64,000 nucleotides of DNA, from assembly GCF_020859565.1 (NCBI RefSeq), contig NZ_JAJHUO010000010.1:1-64000 (forward strand). Reading direction: 5' to 3'. This DNA comes from Saccharothrix luteola (GTDB taxonomy: Bacteria > Actinomycetota > Actinomycetes > Mycobacteriales > Pseudonocardiaceae). The translations under genes and the position numbers were made by a program. Positions 26,460-35,219 of this stretch are shown piece after piece (position 1 is the stretch's first letter; every line of letters begins with the position of its first letter). The notes below the pieces were generated by a model. It saw only the letters and a list, made by a program, of their open reading frames with translations. It had not been told where the DNA came from and ran no database searches.

Positions 26460-27298
26460 AGCACGTCCTCCCCTCGCCGGCCGCGCGCCACCAGCACGAC
26501 CACCACCAGGACCAGCAGCAACACCGCCATCGCCGACCCGAGCGGCCAGTTGTTGCCGCCGCGGAACTGGTCGTCGATCACGCTGCCGAACGTCGACTGC
26601 CCCACGCCGCCGAGCAGCTTCGGCGTGACGAAGTCACCGGCCGACGGCACGAAGACCAGCAACGACCCGGCCAGCACGCCCGGGAACACGCCCGGCAGGA
26701 CCACCCGGAAGAACGTCGACGCCCGCCCGTGCCCCAGGTCGTAGGACGCCTCCACCAGCCGGTGGTCGAACCGCTCGCACGCCACGTACAAGGGAAGCAC
26801 CATGAACGGCAGGAACCCGTAGGTCAGCCCCACCACCACCGCGCCGTGCGTCAGCAGGAACCCGCCGTCACGGCCCAGCCCCACGGCGCCCAGCAGCCGG
26901 TTGACCAGCCCCTCGCCGTCCAGCAGCGCCTTCCACGCGTAGATCCGGGCCAGGTAGCTCGACCAGAACGGCACCAGCACCGCCACCAGCAGCGCGGTCC
27001 GGTGCCGGCCGGCGTGCCGGGCGATGAACCAGGCCAGCGGGAAGCCCAGGACCAGGCACAACGCCGTCGTCACGCCCGCGTACGCCAGCGTGCGGCCGAA
27101 GATCGGCAGGAACGCCGGGTCCAGCGCGGTCGCGTAGGCCCGCAGCGTCCACGGCAGCACGGCCCGCGCCACCCCCGTGTCGCGGGTGGCGAAGCTGAAC
27201 TGCACCACCAGCGCCAGCGGTGCGATCAGGAACAGGCCGAGCCACACCCCGGTCGGCGCGAGCAGACCGGTGGCGACCAGCCACCGCGGCCGGGCCAT
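26456..27298 (-). CDS. potB: Polyamine-type ABC transporter permease (PotB-like)
   Basis: A 280-residue permease with six helices. The EAA loop is VEASYDLGHGRASTFFRVVLPGVFPG, and FVPSAGDFVTPKLLGG is characteristic of PotB/PotH subunits. ATG 27298 shares its A with the TGA of the binding-protein gene (TGATG). It forms the membrane channel together with the PotC-like subunit. Confidence 0.87.
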   Translation of the reverse strand: MARPRWLVATGLLAPTGVWLGLFLIAPLALVVQFSFATRDTGVARAVLPWTLRAYATALDPAFLPIFGRTLAYAGVTTALCLVLGFPLAWFIARHAGRHRTALLVAVLVPFWSSYLARIYAWKALLDGEGLVNRLLGAVGLGRDGGFLLTHGAVVVGLTYGFLPFMVLPLYVACERFDHRLVEASYDLGHGRASTFFRVVLPGVFPGVLAGSLLVFVPSAGDFVTPKLLGGVGQSTFGSVIDDQFRGGNNWPLGSAMAVLLLVLVVVVLVARGRRGEDVL

Positions 27299-28449
27299 CA
27301 GCCGGTCTTGACCCTGGTCCACGCGTCGGCGTAGCGGGCCTCCACGTCCGCGCCGAGGTCCTTGGTGAACGGCAGCTTGGCCAGCTGCTCGTCCGACGGG
27401 TACACCAGCGGGTCGTTGAGCAGCTCCGGCTCGATCATGGGCTTCGCGGCCTCGTTCGGGCTGCCGTAGCGGATGGCGTTGGCCAGCGCCGCGCCGACCG
27501 ACGGCTCCAGCACGTAGTCGATGAACCGGTGCGCGTTCTCCGCGTGCGGCGCGTCCTTGGGCACGCACAGCAGGTCGACGTAGGACAGGCCGCCCTCGAC
27601 CGGGATCGCGTAGGCCAGGTCGTCGTTGGCGTCACGTGCCTGGAACGCGTCACCGGAGTACGCCTGCGCCAGCGGCGTCTGGCCCGAGGTCAGCGGCTCG
27701 ATCACGTCCGAGGTGATCTGGCCGAGCTTCCCCTTGAGCTCCAGCAGCACCTCGACCGCCTCGGCGATCTGCCCGGCGTCGGTGGTGTTCGGGTCGTGGC
27801 CGAGCTTGAGCAGGCCGAGCGCCAGCGCGTCGCGCGCCTCGTCCAGGATCGTGGCGCGGCCCTGCGCGGCGGCCAGGTCGTAGGCCGAGAACCCGGTCAC
27901 GTCGCCGAGCTGCGACTTCGAGTACGCCAGGCCGGTCGTGCCCCAGGCCCACGGCACGGAGTAGGCGTTGCCCGGGTCGTAGTCGGCCTCGGTGAACCGC
28001 TTGCCCAGGTTCGCCAGGTTCGGCAGCAGGTCGTGGTCCAGCGGCGTGAGCAGCCCGGAGCGCAGGAACCGGCGCAGGAAGTTGTCGCTCGGCACCACCA
28101 GGTCGTACCCGGCCGCGCCGGAGGCGACCTTGGCTTCCATCTCGTCGTTGGAGCTGAAGTTGTCGTAGGTGACCTCGATGCCCGAGGCGTCCTTGAAGCC
28201 GGACAACGTGTCGGGCGCGATGTAGTCGGTCCAGTTGTAGAGGTTGAGCTTCGGCTCGTCGACCGCGTTGCCCGCCTTCGCGCCCGACGTGGGCGCGCTG
28301 CTCGTGCCGGTCGGTGGCGCGTCGCCGACGCCGCACGCCCCGGTCGCGGCGAGGGCGAAGAACGCCGTCGACCGCAGCACGGTCCGGCGGGTCACCTTCG
28401 CGTCGGCGGGGTCCCAGAGTCGGGCGATCCGCAGTGTCCGCTCAGTCAT
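27298..28449 (-). CDS. potD: Spermidine/putrescine-type substrate-binding lipoprotein
   Basis: A 383-residue periplasmic-binding-type protein. The signal has a twin-arginine-like RRTVLR at 21-26 and a lipobox ALAATGAC near residue 40, so it is probably exported folded and lipid-anchored. The mature part starts with LNLYNWTDYIAPDTL, a polyamine-binding family signature, followed by the VPSDNFLRRF segment. The exact ligand is not certain; other PotD-like proteins bind different amines. It overlaps the end of potA by 8 bases. Confidence 0.87.
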   Translation of the reverse strand: MTERTLRIARLWDPADAKVTRRTVLRSTAFFALAATGACGVGDAPPTGTSSAPTSGAKAGNAVDEPKLNLYNWTDYIAPDTLSGFKDASGIEVTYDNFSSNDEMEAKVASGAAGYDLVVPSDNFLRRFLRSGLLTPLDHDLLPNLANLGKRFTEADYDPGNAYSVPWAWGTTGLAYSKSQLGDVTGFSAYDLAAAQGRATILDEARDALALGLLKLGHDPNTTDAGQIAEAVEVLLELKGKLGQITSDVIEPLTSGQTPLAQAYSGDAFQARDANDDLAYAIPVEGGLSYVDLLCVPKDAPHAENAHRFIDYVLEPSVGAALANAIRYGSPNEAAKPMIEPELLNDPLVYPSDEQLAKLPFTKDLGADVEARYADAWTRVKTG

Positions 28450-29590
28450 CGGCGCTCCCCAGCAACACGGTGAAGTCGGGGTCCCAGGCCATCCGCACGG
28501 CCTGCCCCGGCGAGCCCGCGTCGGCGACGCGGCGGGTGTTCTGCACGAACGCGACCAGCTCCGCGCCGCCCGGCACGTCCACCACGTACTGCGTGGACAC
28601 GCCCGCGTACACGACGTCCCGGACCGTGCCGGTGAGCACGCACCAGCCCGTCGGCGGTTCGTCGGCGAGGTCGTGCAGGTGCACTTTCTCCGGGCGCACG
28701 GTGGCCGCGACCGGCTGCCCGTGGCGGACCCGGTGGCCGTTCATCGGCGCCCTGAGGCCGGTGACGCCCGGCGCGTCGAGCACGACCCAGCGACCGTCCA
28801 CACCGGACACCCGGGCGTCGAGGATGTTGGAGGTGCCGATGAAACCGGCGACGAACCGGGTGGCCGGGCGCTCGTAGACGTCCTCCGGGTAGCCGACCTG
28901 CGCCACCCTGCCCGCGTTCATCACGGCGACGCGGTGGGACAGCACCAGCGCCTCCTCCTGGTCGTGCGTGACGTAGAGGAACGTCGTGCCGACCTCGCGC
29001 TGGATGCGCATCAGCTCGATCTGCAACTCCTTGCGCAGCACCGCGTCCAACGCGCCGAGGGGCTCGTCCAGCAACAACAGCCGGGGCCCGGCCGCGAGGG
29101 CGCGGGCGATGGCGACGCGCTGCTGCTGGCCGCCGGAGAGCTGCGCGGGCCGTCGCTTCGCGTACCGCTCCAGCCGGACCAGCTCCAGGTGCTCCCCGAC
29201 GACCTGCTTCAGCCGCGCGCCGCGCACGCCTTTGCGCTTGACGCCGTAGGCGACGTTGTCCCACACCGACATGTGCGGGAACAGCGCGTACGACTGGAAG
29301 ACCGTGTTCACGTCACGCCGGTAGGGCGGCACGCCGACCACGTCCACCCCGTCCAGCTCGATCCGGCCCGCGGTCGGGTCCTCGAACCCGGCGATCATGC
29401 GCAGCAACGTCGTCTTGCCGCAGCCGGAGGGGCCGAGGACGGAGAAGAACTCGCCTTCGTGGATCCGCAACGTGACGTCGTCCACGGCGGTCTGGTCGGA
29501 GAAGCGCTTGGTGACGCCGTGCAGGCCGACTTCGACCGGCGCGAACGTGTCCGGCGTGCGGCCCTCGGCCGGGTGGAACCGTTCGGTCAA
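28442..29590 (-). CDS. potA: Polyamine-type ABC transporter ATP-binding protein
   Basis: About 382 residues. Walker A GPSGCGKTT is at 53-61, followed by the Q-loop FQSYALFPHMSV, the signature LSGGQQQRVAIARAL, Walker B LLLLDEPLGALD and the H-loop THDQEEAL. The C-terminal third is a TOBE domain (ATVRPEKVHL). It powers uptake through the two permeases. TTG 29590 is preferred because AGAAGGG lies 8 bases upstream; GTG 29653 would add 21 Pro/Arg-rich residues without a ribosome-binding site. It is the first gene of the operon. Confidence 0.87.
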   Translation of the reverse strand: MTERFHPAEGRTPDTFAPVEVGLHGVTKRFSDQTAVDDVTLRIHEGEFFSVLGPSGCGKTTLLRMIAGFEDPTAGRIELDGVDVVGVPPYRRDVNTVFQSYALFPHMSVWDNVAYGVKRKGVRGARLKQVVGEHLELVRLERYAKRRPAQLSGGQQQRVAIARALAAGPRLLLLDEPLGALDAVLRKELQIELMRIQREVGTTFLYVTHDQEEALVLSHRVAVMNAGRVAQVGYPEDVYERPATRFVAGFIGTSNILDARVSGVDGRWVVLDAPGVTGLRAPMNGHRVRHGQPVAATVRPEKVHLHDLADEPPTGWCVLTGTVRDVVYAGVSTQYVVDVPGGAELVAFVQNTRRVADAGSPGQAVRMAWDPDFTVLLGSADD

Positions 29591-29783
29591 CCTCGTCGCC
29601 CTTCTGGGCGACTGCGGCGCCCGTTCCGGCCTGGCGGGGTGCGATGCGGACACGCGGCGAACACGCGCGAGGGCCGAGGGTAGACGTCACGGCGGTGCCG
29701 CGCACCTCACGTCTCGGCCGGCGCGCGGGTGTGCGACGATGACGCCGTTGGTGAACGTGATCGGGCAGGAAGGTCGTGCGGCT

Positions 29784-30041
29784 GTGTCTTCGTCCTCGGA
29801 ACTGGACAAGCGTCCGGCGGTCGACCTCCACGACGAGCCGTCGGCCGAGTGGGGTTGGCACGGCACCTTCCCCAAGGGCATCAAGATCGCGGGCTGGCTC
29901 TCCACCCTGGCGGTCTTCTCGCTGCTGATCGGCAACCACCACGGCCAGACCGAGAACCTCTGGGTGATCCTCACGGGCCTCACCATGGCCGCCCTGCTGA
30001 TCTGGGACCAGGTCCGCAGCCGCACCTCCTGGCGCCGCTGA
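29784..30041 (+). CDS. DUF2631 small membrane protein
   Basis: An 85-residue protein with two membrane helices at about 36-50 and 58-73, and a basic C-terminus RSRTSWRR. The motif EPSAEWGWHG before the first helix is the family hallmark in actinobacteria. The function is unknown. GTG 29784 follows AGGAAGG at about 10 bases; an upstream ATG at 29739 lacks a site. It is divergent from potA and convergent with the RelE toxin gene. Confidence 0.8.
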   Translation: MSSSSELDKRPAVDLHDEPSAEWGWHGTFPKGIKIAGWLSTLAVFSLLIGNHHGQTENLWVILTGLTMAALLIWDQVRSRTSWRR

Positions 30042-30055
30042 CCCACCCCCGCACG

Positions 30056-30331
30056 TCAACGCGGCCGGTACACGTCGGCGCGGTGTTCGACGCGGAGCAC
30101 GGTGACCTCACGTCGCTCGTCATCGATCTCGTAGAGCACTCGGAAGGCTCCACGCCGAGCCGAGTGGACACCCTCCAGTTCGTACCGCAGCGGCTTGCCG
30201 ACGCGGTGGGGGTTGTCCAGCAACGTGTGTGTGATGAACTCGATCACCGCCGAGGCCACGCCCTCGGGCAACTTGTCCTGGATGATTCGCGCGGCACTGG
30301 CGGAAACCCGGAGATCGTAGGGCTGGGTCAC
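30056..30331 (-). CDS. relE: RelE/ParE-type toxin of a type II toxin-antitoxin pair
   Basis: A 91-residue basic protein of the RelE superfamily: an early helix with IIQDKLPEGV, the core GKPLRYELEGVHSARRGAFRVLYEID, and a final strand VLRVEHRADVYR. RelE proteins cut mRNA in the ribosome A site; ParE members act on gyrase. The RRGAFRVLYEI core with several arginines favours RelE. It overlaps the antitoxin stop by 4 bases, the usual order with the antitoxin first. Confidence 0.85.
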   Translation of the reverse strand: MTQPYDLRVSASAARIIQDKLPEGVASAVIEFITHTLLDNPHRVGKPLRYELEGVHSARRGAFRVLYEIDDERREVTVLRVEHRADVYRPR

Positions 30332-30600
30332 AAGCGAGGCCGCAGGGCTCGAACGGCTTCCACGCCGCGAACCACTTCGCCACGGGCCACCTCGTCACGG
30401 CTTTCCCTGATCGCCGCCATCGCGTTCGGGTCGCTGAGGATCTCCAACGTCTCCTCGAGGGCCGCCAGATCCTCGTACCCGATCAGCACGGCCGCCGGCC
30501 GCCCGTTCCGGGTGACCACGACCCGTTCGTGCTCACGCTCGGCGCGATCGACGAACTCCGACAGGTGATCACGGACGGCACGCAGCGGTTCGACGGTCAT
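30328..30600 (-). CDS. relB: Phd/YefM-family antitoxin
   Basis: A 90-residue antitoxin. The N-terminal DNA-binding and dimer fold is seen in EPLRAVRDHLSEFVDRAEREHERVVVTRNGRPAAVLIGYEDLAALEETLE, and the C-terminal tail wraps the toxin. ATG 30600 is chosen as the family start. There is no ribosome-binding site; instead a perfect 14-bp palindrome lies immediately upstream, so the mRNA is probably leaderless and the pair autoregulated. Mycobacterium tuberculosis carries a relBE pair in the same wider region, but at another position. Confidence 0.85.
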   Translation of the reverse strand: MTVEPLRAVRDHLSEFVDRAEREHERVVVTRNGRPAAVLIGYEDLAALEETLEILSDPNAMAAIRESRDEVARGEVVRGVEAVRALRPRL

Positions 30601-30601
30601 G

Positions 30602-30615
30602 GCCACAATTGTGGC
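30602..30615. promoter_or_regulatory. Palindromic operator of the toxin-antitoxin pair
   Basis: GCCACAATTGTGGC is a perfect 14-bp palindrome one base upstream of the antitoxin ATG (minus strand). CACAAT within it could also serve as a -10 element. Phd/YefM antitoxins repress their own promoter through such sites, which makes this the probable operator. Confidence 0.75.
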
Positions 30616-30640
30616 ACACCCCCGGCGAGCAGCTCCACGC

Positions 30641-31747
30641 TCAACCCTCGGCGGCGAGCTGGCCGCACGCGGCGGCGATGTCCTGACCCCTCGTGTCACG
30701 CACGGTGCACGCGACGCCCTGCTCGTTGACCCGCCGGACGAACTCGCGCTCCACCGGCTTCGGCGACGCGTCCCACTTCGAGCCCGGCGTCGGGTTCAGC
30801 GGGATCACGTTGACGTGCACCAACTGGCCCAGGTGCCGACGCAGCAGCTTGCCCAGCATGTCCGCGCGCCACGGCTGGTCGTTGATGTCGCGGATCAGGG
30901 CGTACTCGATCGACACCCGCCGACCGGTGCGATCGGCGTAGCCGCGGGCCGCCTCCAGCACCTCGGCCACCTTCCACCGGGTGTTGACCGGCACCAACGT
31001 GTCGCGCAGCTCGTCGTCCGGCGTGTGCAGCGAGACCGCCAAGCGGACCTGGAGGTTCTCCTCGGTCAGCTTCCGGATCGCCGGCACCAGGCCCACCGTC
31101 GACACCGTCACCGAACGCTGGGAAATCCCCAGGCCATCCGGAGCCGGGTCGCAGATGCGGTGCACCGACTCGACCACCCGCTTGTAGTTGGCCAACGGCT
31201 CGCCCATGCCCATGAACACGATGTTCGACAGCCGTCCCGGCCCGCCGGGCAGCTCGCCGTCGCGCATGGCCGCCGCACCGCGCCGCACCTGGTCCACGAT
31301 CTCCGCCGTGGACAGGTTCCGGGTCAGGCCGCCCTGCCCGGTCGCGCAGAACGGGCACGCCATGCCGCAGCCCGCCTGCGACGAGATGCACAGCGTGGCT
31401 CGGTCCGGGTAGCGCATCAGGACGCTCTCGACCAACGTGCCGTCGTGGGCGCGCAGCAACGTCTTGCGCGTCGTGCCGCCGTCGGCCTCGACGCTGCGCA
31501 GCTCCGTCCACAACGGCGGCATCAGGTCGGTCACCAGGCGTTCCCGCGCGGCGGCGGGGATGTCGGTCATCGCGTCGGGGTCGACGGTCAGCCGGCCGAA
31601 GTAGTGGTTCGACAGCTGCGCGGCGCGGAAGGGCTTCTCACCGAGTGCGGCGACGGCCTCTCGACGCTGGTCGGCGGAGAGGTCGGCGAGGTGGCGCGGC
31701 GGCAGCCCGCGCTTGGGCGCGTCGAAGACGAGGGGGAGGGCAGTCAT
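30641..31747 (-). CDS. rlmN: 23S rRNA/tRNA methyltransferase RlmN
   Basis: A 368-residue radical SAM enzyme that methylates C2 of A2503 in 23S rRNA and A37 in some tRNAs. The 4Fe-4S cysteines are Cys127, Cys131 and Cys134 (GCGMACPFC). GMGEPLANY is the SAM-binding motif and [15 protein letters not shown] lies at the C-terminus, with the catalytic Cys in [13 protein letters not shown] 31747 follows GGAGGG. It is divergent from the PadR regulator. Confidence 0.95.
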   Translation of the reverse strand: MTALPLVFDAPKRGLPPRHLADLSADQRREAVAALGEKPFRAAQLSNHYFGRLTVDPDAMTDIPAAARERLVTDLMPPLWTELRSVEADGGTTRKTLLRAHDGTLVESVLMRYPDRATLCISSQAGCGMACPFCATGQGGLTRNLSTAEIVDQVRRGAAAMRDGELPGGPGRLSNIVFMGMGEPLANYKRVVESVHRICDPAPDGLGISQRSVTVSTVGLVPAIRKLTEENLQVRLAVSLHTPDDELRDTLVPVNTRWKVAEVLEAARGYADRTGRRVSIEYALIRDINDQPWRADMLGKLLRRHLGQLVHVNVIPLNPTPGSKWDASPKPVEREFVRRVNEQGVACTVRDTRGQDIAAACGQLAAEG

Positions 31748-31812
31748 AGCGCCCTCCAGTGTCCCACGCGCACGCCGCACCCATGACCACGCCGACTGCG
31801 ATCGCCATCACC

Positions 31813-31856
31813 GTTGCATCGCGATACGTTCCGATATATCGTCGACACGTCGCAAC
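31813..31856. promoter_or_regulatory. AT-rich promoter/operator region of the PadR gene
   Basis: In otherwise GC-rich DNA this stretch has CGATATATCG (832-841 of the 31-kb block, i.e. 31832-31841), a perfect 10-bp palindrome. GATACG motifs lie on both sides and outer GTTGC/GCAAC arms are at 31813-31817 and 31852-31856. It lies 39 bases upstream of the PadR start. PadR proteins usually repress their own gene, so an operator here is likely. Confidence 0.5.
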
Positions 31857-31879
31857 CGATCGATACGAGGAGCATGAAG

Positions 31880-32557
31880 ATGCGTTTCCACGGACACGGG
31901 CACCACGAACACCGACACCACCGCGAGCACGGCTTCGGCGACCCACGACAGGGGTTCGGCTTCGGCGGCGGCTTCGGCCGCGGCCCCTTCGGCGGTCCCC
32001 CGCCACCCCCCGAGCCGTTCGGCGGCCCTCCGATCCCGCCCGAGCCGCCCGGCTTCCGGGGGCACGGCCGGGGACGGGGTCGCGGCGGGAGGCAGCGCAA
32101 GGGCAACGTCCGCACGGCGGTCCTGGCACTGCTCGCCGAACGCCCCATGCACGGCTACGAGATGATCCAGGAGATCAGCGGCCGCACCGACGGCCTCTGG
32201 CGGCCCAGCCCCGGCTCGGTCTACCCGACCCTGCAGATGCTGGCCGACGAGGGCCTCGTCGCCTCCACCGAGGAGGCGGGCGGCAAGAAGCTGTTCACGC
32301 TGACCGAGACCGGTCGGGACACGGCCGCGAAGCTCGACGGCGCGCCGCCGTGGCAGCAGGTCAACGACGACCTCGACCAGCACGCGGCGAAGCTGCGCAC
32401 GGCGGCACGGCACCTCGGCGCGGCCATGCAGCAGATGGCCCACGCGGGCACGCGTGAGCAGCAGGTGCGGGCCGTCGAGGTCCTCAGCGAGGCCCGCCGC
32501 AAGCTGTACGCGATCCTCGGCGAGCTCGACGTCGAGGAAGACGACCCGGAGGAGTGA
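31880..32557 (+). CDS. PadR-family transcriptional regulator with His/Gly/Pro-rich leader
   Basis: A 225-residue regulator. Residues 1-75 are low complexity: a His-rich start (MRFHGHGHHEHRHHREHG), then Gly/Phe/Pro runs and an Arg/Gly stretch. The PadR winged helix follows, with VRTAVLALLAERPMHGYEMIQEI and SPGSVYPTLQMLADEGLV. A C-terminal helical dimerisation part ends in acidic residues. The effector is unknown; the His-rich leader might bind metal. ATG 31880 lies 7 bases after GAGGAG; ATG 31874 is too close to it. Confidence 0.85.
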   Translation: MRFHGHGHHEHRHHREHGFGDPRQGFGFGGGFGRGPFGGPPPPPEPFGGPPIPPEPPGFRGHGRGRGRGGRQRKGNVRTAVLALLAERPMHGYEMIQEISGRTDGLWRPSPGSVYPTLQMLADEGLVASTEEAGGKKLFTLTETGRDTAAKLDGAPPWQQVNDDLDQHAAKLRTAARHLGAAMQQMAHAGTREQQVRAVEVLSEARRKLYAILGELDVEEDDPEE

Positions 32558-32558
32558 C

Positions 32559-33542
32559 CTACCAGCGGTCGTGGACCAGCGGCCGGATCAGCGAGTCGTA
32601 CACGGCCCGCACCTCGTCCCGGTCCTGCTCCGACAGCGGCGCGAGGTCCGCGGCGGCCGAGTTGGCCCGAGCCTGCTCGGCGTTGCGGGCGCCGGGGATG
32701 ACCACGGTGACGCCCGGCTGGTCCACGACCCACCGCAGCGCGAACTGCGCCATGGTCGCGCCGGAGGGCACGAGGGCGCGCAGCCGCTCCACCGCCTCCA
32801 GCCCGACCTCGAACGGCACGCCGGAGAACGTCTCGCCGACGTCGAACGCCTCACCGCCGCGGTTGTAGTTGCGGTGGTCGTCGGCGGAGAACGTGGTCGA
32901 CGCGGTGTACTTGCCGGACAGCAGCCCCGAGGCGAGCGGAACGCGGGCGATGATCGCCACGCCCGCTTCCGCCGCCGCGGGCAGCACCCGCTCCAGCGGC
33001 TTGAGCCGCAGCGCGTTCAGGATGATCTGGACGCTCGCGACACCCGGCCGGGCGATCGCGGTCAGCGCCTCCTCGACGGTCTCCACGCTCACGCCGTAGG
33101 CGGCGACCCGCTTGGCCTCCACCAGCTCGTCGAGGGTGTCGAACACCTCGTCGGTCGAGTAGACCGGCGTCGGCGGGCAGTGCAGCTGGACCAGGTCGAG
33201 CGTGTCGACGCCGAGGTTGGCGCGCGACCGGTCGTTCCAGGCCAGGAAGTTCTCGCGGTTGTAGTTCTCCGGCGTCTGGTCGACGCGGCGGCCCATCTTG
33301 GTGGCCACCGTGATGCCCGCGTCGCCGCGCTCGCGGAGGAACTTGCCGATCAGCGTCTCGCTGCGGCCGTCGCCGTAGACGTCGGCGGTGTCGAAGAAGT
33401 TCACGCCGGTGTCGGCGGCGGCGTGCAGCACCGCCAGCGCGTCGGACTCCTCGACCTGGCCCCAGTCGGCGCCGAGCTGCCAGCAGCCGAGACCGATGAC
33501 GCCGACCTGCCGACCGAACCTGCCCGCGTTCCTGTTCTCCAC
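32559..33542 (-). CDS. Aldo/keto reductase
   Basis: A 327-residue NADPH-dependent oxidoreductase of the AKR superfamily. The catalytic tetrad is Asp51, Tyr56 (FFDTADVYGDG), Lys82 (ATKMG) and His121 (LHCPP). The C-terminal cofactor loop has VVIPGARNAEQARANS. It resembles the YajO/general stress protein group; the substrate is unknown. Its stop is one base from the stop of the convergent PadR gene. Confidence 0.87.
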   Translation of the reverse strand: MENRNAGRFGRQVGVIGLGCWQLGADWGQVEESDALAVLHAAADTGVNFFDTADVYGDGRSETLIGKFLRERGDAGITVATKMGRRVDQTPENYNRENFLAWNDRSRANLGVDTLDLVQLHCPPTPVYSTDEVFDTLDELVEAKRVAAYGVSVETVEEALTAIARPGVASVQIILNALRLKPLERVLPAAAEAGVAIIARVPLASGLLSGKYTASTTFSADDHRNYNRGGEAFDVGETFSGVPFEVGLEAVERLRALVPSGATMAQFALRWVVDQPGVTVVIPGARNAEQARANSAAADLAPLSEQDRDEVRAVYDSLIRPLVHDRW

Positions 33543-33566
33543 GCCCCGAATCCTAGGTGAGCGCGC

Positions 33567-34313
33567 TCAGGGCAGCACAATCCCGGCCGGCTTGCGCCTC
33601 ACGTGGACGCGGTAACCGACCTCGAACGACAGGCCGGGCGTGCGTGCGATGGCCTTCTCCGCGACGGCCTCGGAGAACTCGATGCGCAACACCGCCTCCA
33701 GGTCCGCACGGCGTTCGAACCGCCACAGCGCGCGCACGCGTCGCAACGAGAACCCCTGATCCGCGAAGAACCGCTCCACGTCCACGGGGTTGTAGCGCGG
33801 CTCGTCGGCGCACAGCCACGGCCCGTAGGGCTCGGCCAGGCCGTCGAGGTCCACGATCGCGAGCGCGCCGCCCGGCCGAAGCACCCGGTCGGCCTCGCGC
33901 AGGCCCGGCTCGCAGCCGGGACCGAAGAAGTACGCCGTGCGCGCGTGCACCAGGTCCGCGGTCGCGTCGCGCAACGGCAGGCGTTGCGCCGGACCGGCCA
34001 CCGCCTCGGCGTTCGGCACGTCCGCCACGCGTGCGCGAGCGCGCTGCACCAGCGGAGCGTGCGGCTCGACACCGATGACCGAACGCGCCTCCCGCGCGAA
34101 CACCGGCAGGTGGAACCCGTCACCGCAGCCGACGTCGACCACGTCGCGGCCGGCCCAGTCGCACTGCTCGCGCAGCGCGCGCCAGATGGCCCCGTCCACG
34201 TCCTGGGCGCGGTTCTCGACCTCGTAGAGCTCGGGCCAGTGCCAGATGTTCGGGCTCGGCAGGACGTCGACAGGCCGGACGGCGGCCAACGCGGCGCGGA
34301 CGAATCCCTTCAC
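33567..34313 (-). CDS. Class I SAM-dependent methyltransferase
   Basis: A 248-residue protein with a Methyltransf_11-type fold. Motif I is DVVDVGCGDGFH (57-68), the acidic residue ending strand 2 is in IGVEPHAPLV, and motif IV-like RVLRPGGALAIVDLDG follows. The substrate is not recognisable. ATG 34313 opens MKGFVRAALAAVRPVDV. It stands alone between the aldo/keto reductase and the VOC gene. Confidence 0.8.
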   Translation of the reverse strand: MKGFVRAALAAVRPVDVLPSPNIWHWPELYEVENRAQDVDGAIWRALREQCDWAGRDVVDVGCGDGFHLPVFAREARSVIGVEPHAPLVQRARARVADVPNAEAVAGPAQRLPLRDATADLVHARTAYFFGPGCEPGLREADRVLRPGGALAIVDLDGLAEPYGPWLCADEPRYNPVDVERFFADQGFSLRRVRALWRFERRADLEAVLRIEFSEAVAEKAIARTPGLSFEVGYRVHVRRKPAGIVLP

Positions 34314-34368
34314 GGGACGACTCTAGAGCCGTAGCGTGATCGAGTAGGCGGCTTGCAGGAGGTACGCG

Positions 34369-35187
34369 GTGTCGATCGTCCCCAATTCTCCCGCTTTGGC
34401 CGAGTTGCACCACGGCACGCCGTGCTGGGTCGACATCGCCACCACGGACCTCCAGGCCACGATCGACTTCTACTCCGGGCTGTTCGGCTGGTACTTCTCC
34501 GACTCGGGCGGCAACGCGATCGCGCTGGTGGACGGGATGCCGGTGGCCGAGCTGGTCCTCGCCGAGGAGCCGAGCGCGTGGACGCTCTACCTGAACACGC
34601 CGCACGCCCGCGCCACCGCCGAGAAGGCGCACGCGTTGGGCGGTCACGTGCTCGGCGAGCCGTCGGACACCGTCACCGTGCTCGCCGACCCGACCGGCGC
34701 GGTGGTCGGGTTCCGGCACGTTCCACCCGATTGGGTGTTCGGCGCGGACGGGCACGGCGCGTACGCGTGGGCCGAGCTGAACACGCGCGACGGGCACGCG
34801 GCGGACGAGTTCTTCCACGAGCTGTGCGGGTACGAAATCACCCAGATCGGTGACGGCCAGGCGGTCGACTACACGATCTGGGCCGTCCAGGGGCACACCG
34901 TGCTCGGGCGTCAGCGGATGGGCCGGGCGTTCGCGCCGGACACCCCCGCGCACTGGATGGTGTACTTCACGGCCGCGCCGGAGATCGGGACGGACTCGGC
35001 CGCGTCCCGGGTGCTCGAGCTGGGCGGACGCGTCACCGTGGAGCCGTACGACACGCCGTTCGGCCGGATCACGGTCGTCGCCGACCACACGGGCGCGGTG
35101 TTCTCGGTGATCGACCCGTCCCGCACCACACCGCTGTCGGAAGAGGAGGCCACCGAGACGCGGGTGGACGACCCCTACGACGATTAG
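34369..35187 (+). CDS. VOC (glyoxalase/bleomycin-resistance) family protein, two domains
   Basis: A 272-residue protein made of two VOC modules, roughly 16-125 and 135-255. The first opens CWVDIATTDLQATIDFYSGLFGWYFSD and the second GAYAWAELNTRDGHAADEFFHELCGYE. The metal ligands typical of glyoxalase I are not clearly kept, so binding or sequestration is as likely as catalysis. GTG 34369 is preceded by AGGAGG at 6 bases. Confidence 0.82.
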   Translation: MSIVPNSPALAELHHGTPCWVDIATTDLQATIDFYSGLFGWYFSDSGGNAIALVDGMPVAELVLAEEPSAWTLYLNTPHARATAEKAHALGGHVLGEPSDTVTVLADPTGAVVGFRHVPPDWVFGADGHGAYAWAELNTRDGHAADEFFHELCGYEITQIGDGQAVDYTIWAVQGHTVLGRQRMGRAFAPDTPAHWMVYFTAAPEIGTDSAASRVLELGGRVTVEPYDTPFGRITVVADHTGAVFSVIDPSRTTPLSEEEATETRVDDPYDD

Positions 35188-35219
35188 TCTGCCCCTGCTT
35201 CGCAGATGGCGGTCGAGGG

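Noticed and set aside
28442..29653. GTG 29653 as the potA start
   Set aside because: It has no ribosome-binding site, while TTG 29590 follows AGAAGGG at good distance; kept only as an alternative.
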